Of a stretch of 64,000 nt of DNA, positions 17,216-28,772 are shown one piece after another. Made by a program: the position numbers and the translations under genes. How positions within the stretch are numbered: position 1 is the stretch's first letter; every line of letters starts with the position of its first letter. The stretch is taken from NCBI RefSeq assembly GCF_002205645.1, contig NZ_NIOF01000014.1, positions 62,001 through 126,000 of the forward strand. Direction: 5' to 3'. The DNA is from Roseateles aquatilis. GTDB lineage: Bacteria > Pseudomonadota > Gammaproteobacteria > Burkholderiales > Burkholderiaceae_C. Below the pieces are notes generated by a model. That model was given only the letters and a program-made list of their open reading frames with translations. It searched no databases and was not told the origin of the DNA.

Positions 17216-19540
17216 TCAGGCCAGTTGCAGCCGCTTGGCGGGCGCGCGGCGCAGCGGCTCCGGCGGCGGGATGACGACGAAGTCCTCGGCCGGCATCGGG
17301 CGGCCGTAGTACCAGCCCTGCGCCCAGTCGCAGCCCTCGCGGCGCAGCCACTCGGCCTGCTCGATCGTCTCGACGCCCTCGGCCAGCACGTCCAGGCCCA
17401 GGCTGCGCGCCAGCACGATGACGGTGCGCGCGATGGCGGCGACGTTGGCGTCGCTGCCGAGCTCGCTGACAAAGCTGCGGTCGATCTTGAGCGTGTTGAC
17501 CGGCATGCGCTTCAGGTAGGCCAGCGACGAGTAGCCGGTGCCGAAGTCGTCGATGGCGATGCGCACGCCGCGCTTGGCCAGGCGGGTCATGAGGCTGATG
17601 GCCTGCTCGGCGTCCTCCAGCAACAGGCTCTCCGTCACCTCCAGCTCCAGCGCGCTGGGCGGGCAGCCGGTCTCGGCCAGGATGTAGTCCAGCGTCTCGA
17701 TGAAATCGGGCTGGCGCAGCTGCCGGGCGGAGACGTTGACGGCCACCTGCTGCGGCTTGCCCTCCTGCCCCTGCCAGCGCGCCACTTGCGCGCAGGCCTG
17801 CTCCAGCACCCAGCGGCCGATCGGGATGATCAGGCCGGTCTCTTCCGCCAGCGGGATGAAGTCGGCCGGGGAAATGGGCCCGCGCGTCGGATGGCGCCAG
17901 CGCAGCAGCGCCTCGGCGCCGATCAGCGCGCTGTCGCTCAGGCGCACCTGCGGTTGGTACTCGATGCGGAACTGCGCCGCCTCGTTGGCCAGGCGCAGCG
18001 CGTGCGTCAGCTCGAAGCGTTGCTGCACCGCCTGCGTCAGCTCCGGCCGGTAGGCCTGCACCGAGCCGCGCGCCTGCAGCTTGGCGCGGCACATGGCGAC
18101 CTCGGCGTTGCGCAGCAGCTCGTCGACCTGCATGCCGTCGGCCGGGAACAGCGCCAACCCGACGCTGGCGCCGACGTTGAAACGGTGGTTGTCGATCACG
18201 ATCGGCTCGTCCATCGCCTGGATCAGGCGATCGCCGAGCCGCATCGCGGTTTCCTCGTCGACCAGGCCGGACAGCACGACGACGAACTCGTCCGCGCCCA
18301 CGCGCGCCACCGAGTCGCTCAACCGCGTCACGTTGGCGAAACGCGCCGCCGCGGTCAGCAGCACCTGGTTGCCGGCGGCGTGGCCGGCGATGTCGTTGAC
18401 GTCGCGGAAGCCGTCCAGGTCGATGTAGAGCACCGCGACGCAGGTGTGCTCGCGCTGCGCCACGCCGATCTGGCGCGAGATGCGGTCGCGCAGCAGCGCC
18501 GCGTTGGGCAGGCCGGTCAGGCCGTCGTGCAGCGACTGGTGCAGCAGCTCGGCCTCGGTCTGCTTAATGCGGGAGATGTCCGTCAGCACGCTGAGGTACT
18601 GGACCTGCTCCGGGTCGCCAGACGGCGACGGCACCTTCACGAAGGTGGCCCACATCGGGATCGAGTCGCCGCTCTTGTGGCGCTCGGTGACCTCGCCGCT
18701 CCACTTGCCGGTGGCCTCGACCTGCGCCCAGAGTCCGCGCAGCTTCTCGGGGTCCTGCTCGCCCTCGCGCAGCAGCAGCGGGCGCTTGCCCAGCAGCGTC
18801 TGCCGGTCGTGGCCGACCATCGCGGTCAGGGCCGGATTCACGTCGCAGATGCGCAGCTGGTGGTCGATGACCATGATGCCCTCGCCGCAGTGCTCGTACA
18901 CCGTCGCGGCGCGGCGGGCGGCCTCGGTGGCGTGCTGCAGCTGCGTCACGTCGCGGGCGATGGCCACCTGGCCCAGGTACTGGTCGTCGTCGTAGACGCG
19001 AGCGCTCAGCACGTCCAGGCAGCGGCCGCCGTCGGGCGCGTCGGCGCCGGCGCCGTCCTGCCAGGTCAGGGTGCGGCCGTCGGATTCGGTGTCGACCCAG
19101 CCCGGCGGATTCGGCAGGTCGGCGTCGCGGCGGCCGATGAGTTCTTCCTCGGTCAGGCCGATGGCGCGCTCGAATGCCGGGTTGCAGCCCTCATAGGCGC
19201 CAGTGGCGTCCTTGAAATACATCGGATCGGGGATCGCGTTCAGCAACGCGCTGAGGCGGGCGCGCTCGCGGCGTTCGCGCTTGAGCTCCTCGCGGCGGCG
19301 CTTCAGGCGGCCGCGCTGCTGGACGAACAGGCTGACCATCACCCCCAGCGTCACGCCGCCGATCACGCAGCCGGCGCCCAGCCAGAACACCGTGCTGCCC
19401 TTGGCGAAACCCTCCGTCACCGCCGCGGCGGCGGACGCGGTGGACGCGGACAGGCCCGCCCATGCCGGGGTGCTCAGGCACGCAGGCAACAGCGCGGACG
19501 CGGTCAGGTATCCCCAACGACGGTTCATGCGACGACGCAT
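17216..19540 (-). CDS. Membrane-anchored PAS-PAS-GGDEF-EAL cyclic-di-GMP protein
   Basis: 774 aa. A signal-like N-terminus and one membrane helix (near [21 protein letters not shown]) are followed by a coiled coil, two PAS domains (about 100-215 and 220-340), GGDEF (about 345-505) and EAL (about 520-760). The GGDEF motif is degenerate (RVGADEF instead of GGDEF), so cyclase activity is doubtful. The EAL domain keeps EALLRW, the [10 protein letters not shown] loop and EGVET, so it is probably a phosphodiesterase that breaks down cyclic-di-GMP. Two close ATGs exist; the first (19540) has GGGTG upstream. Confidence 0.93.
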   Translation of the reverse strand: MRRRMNRRWGYLTASALLPACLSTPAWAGLSASTASAAAAVTEGFAKGSTVFWLGAGCVIGGVTLGVMVSLFVQQRGRLKRRREELKRERRERARLSALLNAIPDPMYFKDATGAYEGCNPAFERAIGLTEEELIGRRDADLPNPPGWVDTESDGRTLTWQDGAGADAPDGGRCLDVLSARVYDDDQYLGQVAIARDVTQLQHATEAARRAATVYEHCGEGIMVIDHQLRICDVNPALTAMVGHDRQTLLGKRPLLLREGEQDPEKLRGLWAQVEATGKWSGEVTERHKSGDSIPMWATFVKVPSPSGDPEQVQYLSVLTDISRIKQTEAELLHQSLHDGLTGLPNAALLRDRISRQIGVAQREHTCVAVLYIDLDGFRDVNDIAGHAAGNQVLLTAAARFANVTRLSDSVARVGADEFVVVLSGLVDEETAMRLGDRLIQAMDEPIVIDNHRFNVGASVGLALFPADGMQVDELLRNAEVAMCRAKLQARGSVQAYRPELTQAVQQRFELTHALRLANEAAQFRIEYQPQVRLSDSALIGAEALLRWRHPTRGPISPADFIPLAEETGLIIPIGRWVLEQACAQVARWQGQEGKPQQVAVNVSARQLRQPDFIETLDYILAETGCPPSALELEVTESLLLEDAEQAISLMTRLAKRGVRIAIDDFGTGYSSLAYLKRMPVNTLKIDRSFVSELGSDANVAAIARTVIVLARSLGLDVLAEGVETIEQAEWLRREGCDWAQGWYYGRPMPAEDFVVIPPPEPLRRAPAKRLQLA

Positions 19541-19670
19541 GGCTCACCCATGGTTTTTTTGGATGTGGGGGGGCAACAGCTGGCCCCTGGTCGGCAGTCC
19601 GCGGGTGGCGGACGGTCCCTCTCGCTCGACCTTCGGAGTATCGAGGCCGGGCTTGAGCCCTGACCAGGGT

Positions 19671-21899
<2,229 letters not shown>

Positions 21900-21977
21900 T
21901 CACAAACCTGGCATGCCGCCACAAGCTGCGGCAACACGCACCCCGTTCAATCCACCCACAATTTTCGGAGTTGGACG

Positions 21978-23255
21978 ATGCGATTCAAGACATGGGCCTG
22001 GGGCCTGAGCCTGGCCACCGTGGCCCTGCTGACCGCTTGCGGCGGCGGGAGCAGCAGCAAGACGGCGCAGATGCGCCTGGTCAACGCGAGCATCGGCTAT
22101 TCGTCGCTGGACATGGCCGTGAACAGCGCGACCGTGACCACCGGCGTGGCCTATGCGAAAGCCGGTGCCTACGCCAGCGTGGACACCAGCGCCACAGGCA
22201 CCGAGGTGCAGAACAGCACCATCGGCAGCACGCTCGCCTCGACCACGCCGACGCTGGCCCAAGGCAGCCATTACGCGCTGATCGCCTACGGCGCGGCCGG
22301 CTCGGTGCGCACCACGTTGCTGCAGGAAGACCAGGACGCGCCGGCCACCGGCAAGTCCAAGCTGCTGGTGCTGAACCTGGCGCCCGACGCCGGCGCGCTG
22401 GACGTCTACATCACCGCCGCCACCGACCCGCTGGATACCGCCACCGCCGTGGCCAGCGGCATCGCCACCGCCTCGGGCAGCGGCTACGTGACGCTGAACA
22501 GCGGCTCCTTCCGCGTGCGCCTGACCGCCGCCGGCAGCAAGACCGACATCCGCCTGGACATCCCCGCGGTGTCGCTGCCGTCGGCCGGCACCTCGACGCT
22601 GGTGCTGACCGGCAGCACCGGCGGCGTGCTGGTGAACGGCATGCAGATGATCCAGCAGGGCGACGTCACCAACTTCCCCAACAGCACCGCCCGCGCCCGC
22701 CTGGTCGCCGCGGTGGGCAGCAACGCGCTGGTGTCGGGCTCGATCGGCCAGACGCAGCTGATGCCCACGTCCAACGCCCCGACCATCGGCGACTACCAGA
22801 CCGTCGCGGCCGGCGCCGCCGGCCTGGCCGTCACCGTCAACGGCACCGCGATGTCGCTGAGCGCCCCGACGCTGGCCGCCGGCGGCGACTACACGCTCAT
22901 GGTGTGGGGCCCGGCGAACGCGCCGCAGCTGACGGTGCTGACCGATGACAACCGCCTGCCGACGACCTCGACCACCGCCAAGATCCGCCTGATCAACGGC
23001 GTGGCGAGCGCCTCGACCGGCCTGACGCTGAACGTGGACTACAGCGCGCTGGCGTCCAACGTGGTGGCCGGGACCTCGTCGGCGCCGGTGACGACGCCGG
23101 CCACCACCTCGTCGCTGCTGACGGTCACTTCGCCCGCGTCGACCACGCCGATCTACAGCCTGAGCGCGCTGGCGATCCAGGGCAACGGCGTCTACACCGT
23201 CTTCGCGATGGGCGACAGCAACGGGCTGGTGGGTTCGCTGCGCAAGGAGCGCTGA
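21978..23255 (+). CDS. DUF4397 lipoprotein
   Basis: 425 aa. A signal peptide ends in the lipobox LLTAC with Cys21 as the lipidation site, followed by GGGSSS, so the protein is probably anchored in the outer membrane facing the periplasm. The rest is Thr/Ser/Ala-rich beta structure; the pattern AQMRLVNASIGYSSLDMAVN...YA...Y is typical of DUF4397, and a second related block starts near AKIRLINGVASASTGLTLNVD. The start has GGAG at good spacing. A clear intrinsic terminator follows, so the gene is monocistronic. Function is unknown. Confidence 0.87.
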   Translation: MRFKTWAWGLSLATVALLTACGGGSSSKTAQMRLVNASIGYSSLDMAVNSATVTTGVAYAKAGAYASVDTSATGTEVQNSTIGSTLASTTPTLAQGSHYALIAYGAAGSVRTTLLQEDQDAPATGKSKLLVLNLAPDAGALDVYITAATDPLDTATAVASGIATASGSGYVTLNSGSFRVRLTAAGSKTDIRLDIPAVSLPSAGTSTLVLTGSTGGVLVNGMQMIQQGDVTNFPNSTARARLVAAVGSNALVSGSIGQTQLMPTSNAPTIGDYQTVAAGAAGLAVTVNGTAMSLSAPTLAAGGDYTLMVWGPANAPQLTVLTDDNRLPTTSTTAKIRLINGVASASTGLTLNVDYSALASNVVAGTSSAPVTTPATTSSLLTVTSPASTTPIYSLSALAIQGNGVYTVFAMGDSNGLVGSLRKER

Positions 23256-23338
23256 GCCCCCGCCCCGCCTCATCGACCGGGAACACCACCCGGTCCCGGA
23301 CCACTGACCGGCGGTCCGACGACAAATCCTCCCTGTTG

Positions 23339-23370
23339 GCCACGTCCTCTCCAGAGGCGTGGCTTTTTTT
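23339..23370 (+). terminator. Rho-independent terminator after DUF4397 gene
   Basis: GCCACG pairs with CGTGGC, an inner CCTCT pairs with AGAGG across a 2-base loop, and seven Ts follow (23364-23370). A textbook intrinsic terminator. Confidence 0.92.
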
Positions 23371-23475
23371 CGGGCGCACGTTGGGGGATGGGCCGGCATC
23401 CGGGAGGGCCGGGTCGAGACCCCACCGGCATCGCTGCTGACCGGTTCCGGCAGCGACCTGCGGCAACATCGCCGC

Positions 23476-24213
23476 ATGAACATCCCCGCCGCGCCGCGGC
23501 CCTCCACGCTGCAGATCCGCCGCCTGCGCCAGCTCTGGCGCTCGGCCGGCTGGCCGTGCCAGGACATGCTGGAGGTGGAGCTGCTGGCGCTGGGATGGCT
23601 GGAGCGGCAGCGCGATCCGCAAGGCCGGGAAACGCTGCGGCTGAGCGATCGCGGCATCGAGGCGCTGCACATCGGGCTGCAGAAGAACCGCGCGGCGCGG
23701 CACCGCCATGAGGACCTGGTCGCCCGCATGGCGACGGAATTGCAGCGCGCCGGCCGGGTCGTGTGGCGCGGGCTGGCGCTGCGCGCCGGCCTGCCGCGCG
23801 AGGACGATCCGGCGCGGATGCGCTGGGTCCATGCGATGCCGGATGTCTATTCGGTGCGCAACACGACGGTCGAGGATTACCTCGAACCAGCGGTGCACGA
23901 GATCAAGGTCAGCCGCGCCGACCTGCTGTCGGAGCTGCGGCGGCCGGCCAAGGCCCAGGCCTACCTGGCGCTGAGCGGCCAGTGCTGGTACGTGCTGCGC
24001 GCCGGCATCGCCACGGTGGAAGAGATCCCGCCGGCGTTCGGCGTGCTGTTCGCGCATGAACTGGCGGGCGGCGTCGGCTTCCGTTTCGAGCTGGGCCGTC
24101 CGGCGCCGCGCCGGGCGATGCGCCCGGACTTCGGCACCTGGATGACGCTGGCCAAGGCGACGCCGGAGCCGGCGCCGCTGGACGAGGGTCAGGACTCGCT
24201 GGGCGAGGCCTGA
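23476..24213 (+). CDS. Winged-helix plus MmcB-like / PD-(D/E)XK-fold protein
   Basis: About 245 aa, not annotated with certainty. Residues 10-75 look like a small winged helix (LRQLWRSAGWP, LLALGWLERQRD, LRLSDRGIEAL). Residues 76-225 carry D123 in MPDVYSV, then E142-I-K144 in HEIKVSRADLLSEL and Q161 in QAYLALSGQCWYVL. The D...ExK...Q order is that of restriction-endonuclease-like folds, and the EIK-S-ADL pattern resembles the MmcB DNA-repair family. The start is the ATG at 23476; upstream in-frame sequence runs into the terminator. The 3-prime end overlaps the convergent gene by 25 bases. Confidence 0.65.
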   Translation: MNIPAAPRPSTLQIRRLRQLWRSAGWPCQDMLEVELLALGWLERQRDPQGRETLRLSDRGIEALHIGLQKNRAARHRHEDLVARMATELQRAGRVVWRGLALRAGLPREDDPARMRWVHAMPDVYSVRNTTVEDYLEPAVHEIKVSRADLLSELRRPAKAQAYLALSGQCWYVLRAGIATVEEIPPAFGVLFAHELAGGVGFRFELGRPAPRRAMRPDFGTWMTLAKATPEPAPLDEGQDSLGEA

Positions 24214-24530
24214 TACCCGGTCGCCGCCGACGCGGGACGGGAGGCCGTGGCGGCGCGCGGCGCCAGCAGCAGGTACAGCAGCGGGCCGAACGAGCCCGCC
24301 GCGAGCGTCAGCACCGCGTAGGGCCAGAAGCGCCGCCCGTGCTGCCGCGCATCGCGCCACAGGAAGCCCAGCAGCAGCACGCAGGCGATCATGAGGTCGG
24401 CCACCGCCTGACGGCCGCCGAGGGACTCGAACAACGACATCCAGAGGCCGACGTAGCCCAGCTCCAGGATCACGTACATCGAATACGCGCCGAACACGGC
24501 CAGCACCAGGGACAGGAAGATCTTCAGCAT
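24189..24530 (-). CDS. Small membrane protein, DUF2834-like
   Basis: 113 aa with three membrane helices (MLKIFLSLVLAVFGAYSMYV, AVADLMIACVLLLGFLW, FWPYAVLTLAAGSFGPLLYLL) and a basic DARQHGRR loop, which is the general plan of DUF2834. It is divergent from an XRE regulator with a perfect palindrome between the two, so it is the likely regulated target. Function unknown. Confidence 0.75.
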   Translation of the reverse strand: MLKIFLSLVLAVFGAYSMYVILELGYVGLWMSLFESLGGRQAVADLMIACVLLLGFLWRDARQHGRRFWPYAVLTLAAGSFGPLLYLLLAPRAATASRPASAATGYQASPSES

Positions 24531-24599
24531 GACGGGCTCCTTCGCTCATCGGGTTGGGGGTGGGACTGAACGCAGTCTCGGCGGCCAGGCGCCGCGGCT

Positions 24600-24620
24600 C
24601 AATGACCTGCGAGGTCATTG
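24600..24620. promoter_or_regulatory. Perfect palindromic operator for the XRE regulator
   Basis: CAATGACCT (24600-24608), a 3-base spacer GCG, then AGGTCATTG (24612-24620): nine-base arms with no mismatch. It lies 33 bases before the XRE start and 70 bases before the divergent membrane-protein start, the right place for autorepression plus control of the neighbour. Confidence 0.8.
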
Positions 24621-24652
24621 CCGCCAGCGGTCCCGCCGCTAGCATCCGCCGC

Positions 24653-25414
24653 ATGAGCCAAGCCTTCGCCCTCCTCCCCGAGCTGCGCCGCGAGCGGCGC
24701 CTGAGCCAGCTGGAACTGTCGATGCGCGTCGGCGTGTCGCAGCGCCACCTCAGCTGCATCGAGACCGGCCGCGCCCGGCCCAGCCGCGAGATGCTGATCG
24801 CGCTGCTCGACGCGCTGGAGGCGCCGCTGCCGCGTCGCAACGAGGCGTTGCTGTCCGCCGGTTATGCGCCCCACTACCCGCGCCGCTCGCTCGACGACCC
24901 CGACATGGCCGAGGTACGGCAGGCGCTGCGGCACCTGCTCGACGCCCACGACCCCGCGCCGGCGCTGGTGCTGGACGGCGGCTGGAACCTCGTGATGGCC
25001 AACCGCGGCGCGCACCGGCTGATGACGCTGCTGGGCGCGGACGCCGACGCGATGCTGCGACCGGGCTTCAACCTGCTGCGCGCCTGCCTGGAGCCCGGCG
25101 GACTGCGCACGTTGTGCGAGAACGAGGACGAGGTCTGCGCCGCGCTCTGGAGCCGCGCCCAACACGAGGCGGCCCACTTCCCGGAGCTCAAGCCGCTGCT
25201 CGAGGACCTGCGCCCGCATGTGCCGACGCGCGTCCCGCAACATGCCCACACGCCGCTGCTGCACACGCGGCTGCGCTCGTCGGCGGGGCTGCTGAGCCTG
25301 TTCTCGGCGTTCACCAGTTTCGGCTCGCCACTGGACGTGACGCTGGCCTCGCTCAGGGTCGAGCACTTCTTCCCGGCGGACGCCGCCACGCGCCGCGCGC
25401 TGGCCGACGCTTGA
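24653..25414 (+). CDS. XRE-family regulator with MmyB-like ligand domain
   Basis: 253 aa. N-terminal helix-turn-helix (LPELRRERRLSQLELSMRVGVSQRHLSCIETGRARPS), then the MmyB-like region (DPAPALVLDGGWNLVMANRGAHRLM, FNLLRACLEPGGLR and FGSPLDVTLASLRVEHFFPAD), which forms a PAS-like pocket for a hydrophobic ligand in related proteins. The ATG at 24653 is used; an upstream in-frame ATG lies on or before the operator. It is divergent from a small membrane protein. Confidence 0.88.
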   Translation: MSQAFALLPELRRERRLSQLELSMRVGVSQRHLSCIETGRARPSREMLIALLDALEAPLPRRNEALLSAGYAPHYPRRSLDDPDMAEVRQALRHLLDAHDPAPALVLDGGWNLVMANRGAHRLMTLLGADADAMLRPGFNLLRACLEPGGLRTLCENEDEVCAALWSRAQHEAAHFPELKPLLEDLRPHVPTRVPQHAHTPLLHTRLRSSAGLLSLFSAFTSFGSPLDVTLASLRVEHFFPADAATRRALADA

Positions 25415-25681
25415 TCGCTGGATCGGCCGATCACCGGGCACGTCGCGGCGCGGGAGCCGCGGTGGAGCGCACGACGCGCAAAGCCGGGAACCGCCATCCG
25501 TGCGAGGACCGCCGACCCCGTGCGAAAACGCGCCATTCGGGGCGCCGACGCTGTCTATCGTTAGAACCCACCCGCATATCGCCGGATCTTTTCCAGCGCC
25601 ACAATGCCGGTTCGCCATCCAGCCGCGGGGCAGGAGGCGCCCTCATCCGCTCACGACCGGCTCACGAGGCCGGCAACGACC

Positions 25682-27268
25682 ATGACCATGACCCTGACCC
25701 TCTCGATGCAACGTGGCCTGCGCCTGACCGTGCTGGCGGCCGCCCTGTCCACCCTGGGCGCCGTGCCGGCGCTGATGCCCGCCGCGACGGCCGCGAGCGC
25801 CGCCACCGCGGTGTCCTGGCAGGAAGCCTCCGGCGACAGCGACATCGAGCGCGCCTTCACCCAGGCCCGCGGCGAGAAGAAGCCGGTCCTGCTGTACTGG
25901 GGCGCGAAGTGGTGCCCGCCGTGCAACCAGCTGAAGGCGACGCTGTTCAACCGCGCCGACTTCATCGAGCAGTCGCGCGCCTTCGTCGCCGTCCACATCG
26001 ACGGGGACAACCCCGGCGCGCAGCGCCTGGGCGCGCGCTTCAAGGTGCGCGGCTACCCGACCATGATCCTGTTCAGCAACGACGGCCAGGAGCTGACGCG
26101 CCTGCCGGGCGAGGTGGACGCGCCGCAGGTGCTGCGCGTGCTGCAGCTGGGCCTGGCCGGTGGCCGCCCGGTCAAGACGGTGCTGGCCGACGCGCAGGCC
26201 GGCAAGAAGCTGAGCGCCAACGAGTGGAAGCTGCTCGGCTTCTATTCCTGGGAAACCGATGAGCAGCAACTGGTGCCTGCCGCGCAGCGTCCCGCGCTGC
26301 TGGCCAAGCTGGCCGCGGCCAGCCAGGGCGTCGACGACGAGACCACCACGCGACTGTGGCTGAAGGCGCTGGCCGCGACCGAGGGCGGTGGCGCGCTGAA
26401 GGCCGACGCCGCGCTGCGCGCCCGCGTCGAGCAGGTGCTGGCCGATCCGGCCGCGTCGCGCGCGCAGATGGACGTGCTGAGCAACAGCGGCGACGACATC
26501 GTCCGCGCGCTGACGCCGGCCGCCGGCGCGGACCGCCAGGCGCTGATCGGCAAGTTCGACGCGGCGCTGAAGCGCTTCGAGGCGGACGCGTCGCTGTCGC
26601 GCGCCGATCGCCTGCAGTCGCTGCTGGCGCGTGTCGAGCTGGCCCGCCTGGACCAGAAGAAGGACGAGCTCAATCCCAAGCTGCCCGCCGCGCTGCTGGC
26701 CGAGGTCAAGGCGCACACGGCCAAGGCCGACAAGGAAATCACCGACGGCTACGAGCGCCAGGCCGTGATCACCTCGGCCGCCTTCCTGCTGGGCCGCGCC
26801 GGCCTGTGGAGCGACAGCGACGCGCTGCTGAAGTCGAGCGTCGCCAAGAGCCACTCGCCGTATTACCTGATGAGCCAGCTCGGCGGCAACGCCCGCAAGC
26901 AGGGCCGCAAGGAAGAAGCGCTGCGCTGGTACGAGGAGGCCTTCAACAAGAGCGAAGGCCCGGCCACGCGCCTGCAGTGGGGCTCCAACTACCTGAGCGC
27001 GCTGGTGGAGCTGGCGCCGCAGGATTCGGCGCGCATCGAGAAGGCGGCGTCGCAGCTGCTGGCCGAGGCCGGCAAGGACAAGGGCGCCTTCTATGAGCGC
27101 AGCGCGCGCTCGCTGCAGAAGGTCGGCAGCCAGTTGGTCGCGTGGAACGCCAACGGCCAGAACGACGCCGCGCTGGGCCGCCTGCGCACGCAACTGGACG
27201 GCGTCTGCGCCAAGCAGGAAGCGGCCGACAAGGGCGCCTGCGAGACGCTGCTGAAGAAGAAGGGCTGA
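25682..27268 (+). CDS. Secreted thioredoxin-fold protein with long helical tail
   Basis: About 528 aa. An N-terminal signal peptide (hydrophobic LTVLAAALSTLGAVPALM, cleavage near residue 40) precedes a thioredoxin domain (about 45-165) with the redox motif WCPPC (C78, C81) and the cis-Pro strand VRGYPTMILF. Residues 170-528 are helical and Ala/Lys-rich, with a TPR-like pair near QGRKEEALRWYEEAFNKSEG, and may bind a client protein. It is probably a periplasmic disulfide reductase or isomerase. The 267 bases before it hold no other gene. Confidence 0.83.
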   Translation: MTMTLTLSMQRGLRLTVLAAALSTLGAVPALMPAATAASAATAVSWQEASGDSDIERAFTQARGEKKPVLLYWGAKWCPPCNQLKATLFNRADFIEQSRAFVAVHIDGDNPGAQRLGARFKVRGYPTMILFSNDGQELTRLPGEVDAPQVLRVLQLGLAGGRPVKTVLADAQAGKKLSANEWKLLGFYSWETDEQQLVPAAQRPALLAKLAAASQGVDDETTTRLWLKALAATEGGGALKADAALRARVEQVLADPAASRAQMDVLSNSGDDIVRALTPAAGADRQALIGKFDAALKRFEADASLSRADRLQSLLARVELARLDQKKDELNPKLPAALLAEVKAHTAKADKEITDGYERQAVITSAAFLLGRAGLWSDSDALLKSSVAKSHSPYYLMSQLGGNARKQGRKEEALRWYEEAFNKSEGPATRLQWGSNYLSALVELAPQDSARIEKAASQLLAEAGKDKGAFYERSARSLQKVGSQLVAWNANGQNDAALGRLRTQLDGVCAKQEAADKGACETLLKKKG

Positions 27269-27394
27269 ACGCCCGGAGGCGGGCGCCGACGGGCCGCCGG
27301 GATGGCGGCCCGGTCCGCGGGCCGAGGCGGCCCGTGCCAGGCGCCCGGCCCCGCGAGGTTCTGGGCCCCGCCGCGGGCCCTGAGCCGACAGGCC

Positions 27395-28003
27395 TTACTT
27401 CAACAGGCCTTCCGCCTTCATCGCCTCCTGCACCGCGGGACGCGCGGCGACGCGGCCGCGATAGGCCACCAGGTTCGGATAACCCGACACGTCGACGCCC
27501 ACGTGGGCACCCCAGTTCGTGACGGTGAACAGGTAGGCGTCCGGCACCGTGAACTGATCGCCCATCAGGTACTGCTTGCCGTCGAGCTGGCCGTCGAGCC
27601 ACTTGAAACGCTCGTGCAGCTTGTTGCGCGCCAGGGTCTTGGCGTCCTCCGGCATGGCCGGATTGAACAGCGGGGTGAAGCCCTTGTGCAGCTCGCTGGT
27701 GATGAAGTTGAGCCACTCCTGCAGGCGGTAGCGCTCCATCGTGCCGTTGGCGGGGGCGAGCTTCTTTTCCGGCGCCTTGTCGGCGATGAACTGGACGATC
27801 GCCGGGCCTTCGCTCAGGCGCTGGCCGTCGTCCAGCTCCAGCAGCGGCACATAGCCCTTGGGGTTGATGCCGTAGTAGTCGGTGCCGTCCTGCAGCTTGT
27901 GGGTCTTGGTGCTGGCAAGCACCGGCTCGAAGGCCAGGCCGGCCTCGCGCAGCACGATGTGCGGGGACAGCGAGCAGGCGCCAGGGCTGTAATAGAGCTT
28001 CAT
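27395..28003 (-). CDS. Glutathione S-transferase, beta class
   Basis: 202 aa. The N-terminal thioredoxin-like domain begins MKLYYSPGACSLSPHIVLRE, where Cys10 is the catalytic cysteine of bacterial beta-class GSTs. The LLELDDGQRLSEGPAIVQFIAD block binds glutathione, and the C-terminal domain contains the N-capping box region DQFTVPDAYLF. AGGAGA lies five bases before the ATG. Detoxifies electrophiles with glutathione in the cytosol; the precise substrate is unknown. Confidence 0.93.
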   Translation of the reverse strand: MKLYYSPGACSLSPHIVLREAGLAFEPVLASTKTHKLQDGTDYYGINPKGYVPLLELDDGQRLSEGPAIVQFIADKAPEKKLAPANGTMERYRLQEWLNFITSELHKGFTPLFNPAMPEDAKTLARNKLHERFKWLDGQLDGKQYLMGDQFTVPDAYLFTVTNWGAHVGVDVSGYPNLVAYRGRVAARPAVQEAMKAEGLLK

Positions 28004-28171
28004 GGGGTCTCCTGAGGAAGTCTCGGATTGGGGGAGAAACGCGGAGCACCATACGCGTCCGCCGCGGCCCGCGCAACGACGGGGGCTTCCCGCGCGCTGT
28101 CGCCGGCGCGCCAACGGCGGCTGCGGCGCGGGCCTACAGTCGGTGCCGTTGTCGCCTCTGGGGATACGTCG

Positions 28172-28633
28172 ATGAAAACCTACGCCTTCGAAGACTTCGC
28201 CGTCGACCAGGTGCGCGAGTTCGGCTCGCGCCTGGTGGACCGGGCGGAGGGCCTCGCCTTCGCCGCCGCCTACGACCCGCAGCCCCTGCACCTGGACGAG
28301 GAGGCGGCGAACGCGTCGGTCCTCGGCGGCCTGTCCATCAGCGGCTGGCAGACCTGCGCGCTGGTGATGCGCATGATGTGCGACGCCTACCTGCTCGATT
28401 CGACCAGCCAGGGCTCGCCCGGCATCGACAACCTGCGCTGGCTCAAGCCGGTGCGCCCGGGCGACACGCTGCGGGTGCGGATGACGGTGCTGGAGACCAA
28501 GGCCAGCCGCAGCCGGCCGACGATCGGGCTGGTGCGCTCCGCCTGGGCCGTCTTCAACCAGCATGACGAGCAGGTCATGAGCATGGAGGGCTGGGGCATG
28601 TTCGGCCGCCGCGAGGCGCCTCCCGCCGACTAG
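28172..28633 (+). CDS. MaoC-like (hot-dog fold) dehydratase
   Basis: 153 aa. The hydratase-2 signature AAAYDPQPLHLDEEAA carries D35 and H40, the catalytic pair of (R)-specific enoyl-CoA hydratases; the rest (LVMRMMCDAYL, WLKPVRPGDTLRVRMTVLETKASRSRP) fits the single hot-dog domain. It probably acts on acyl-CoA substrates. It is divergent from the GST gene, and the next gene starts about 140 bases later, so it seems to stand alone. Confidence 0.88.
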   Translation: MKTYAFEDFAVDQVREFGSRLVDRAEGLAFAAAYDPQPLHLDEEAANASVLGGLSISGWQTCALVMRMMCDAYLLDSTSQGSPGIDNLRWLKPVRPGDTLRVRMTVLETKASRSRPTIGLVRSAWAVFNQHDEQVMSMEGWGMFGRREAPPAD

Positions 28634-28772
28634 TCCGCCAGGCGGGCGCCCAGCGCCCGTTCATCCCACGCCGCGTCGATTCGCCCCCCCGGTCCGGCAG
28701 TCCGCCCCGGACGCCGCCGTTGCTCCCCGATCCGCTCGCCATAATCGCCGGGCACTTTTGGAGGAGTGAACG

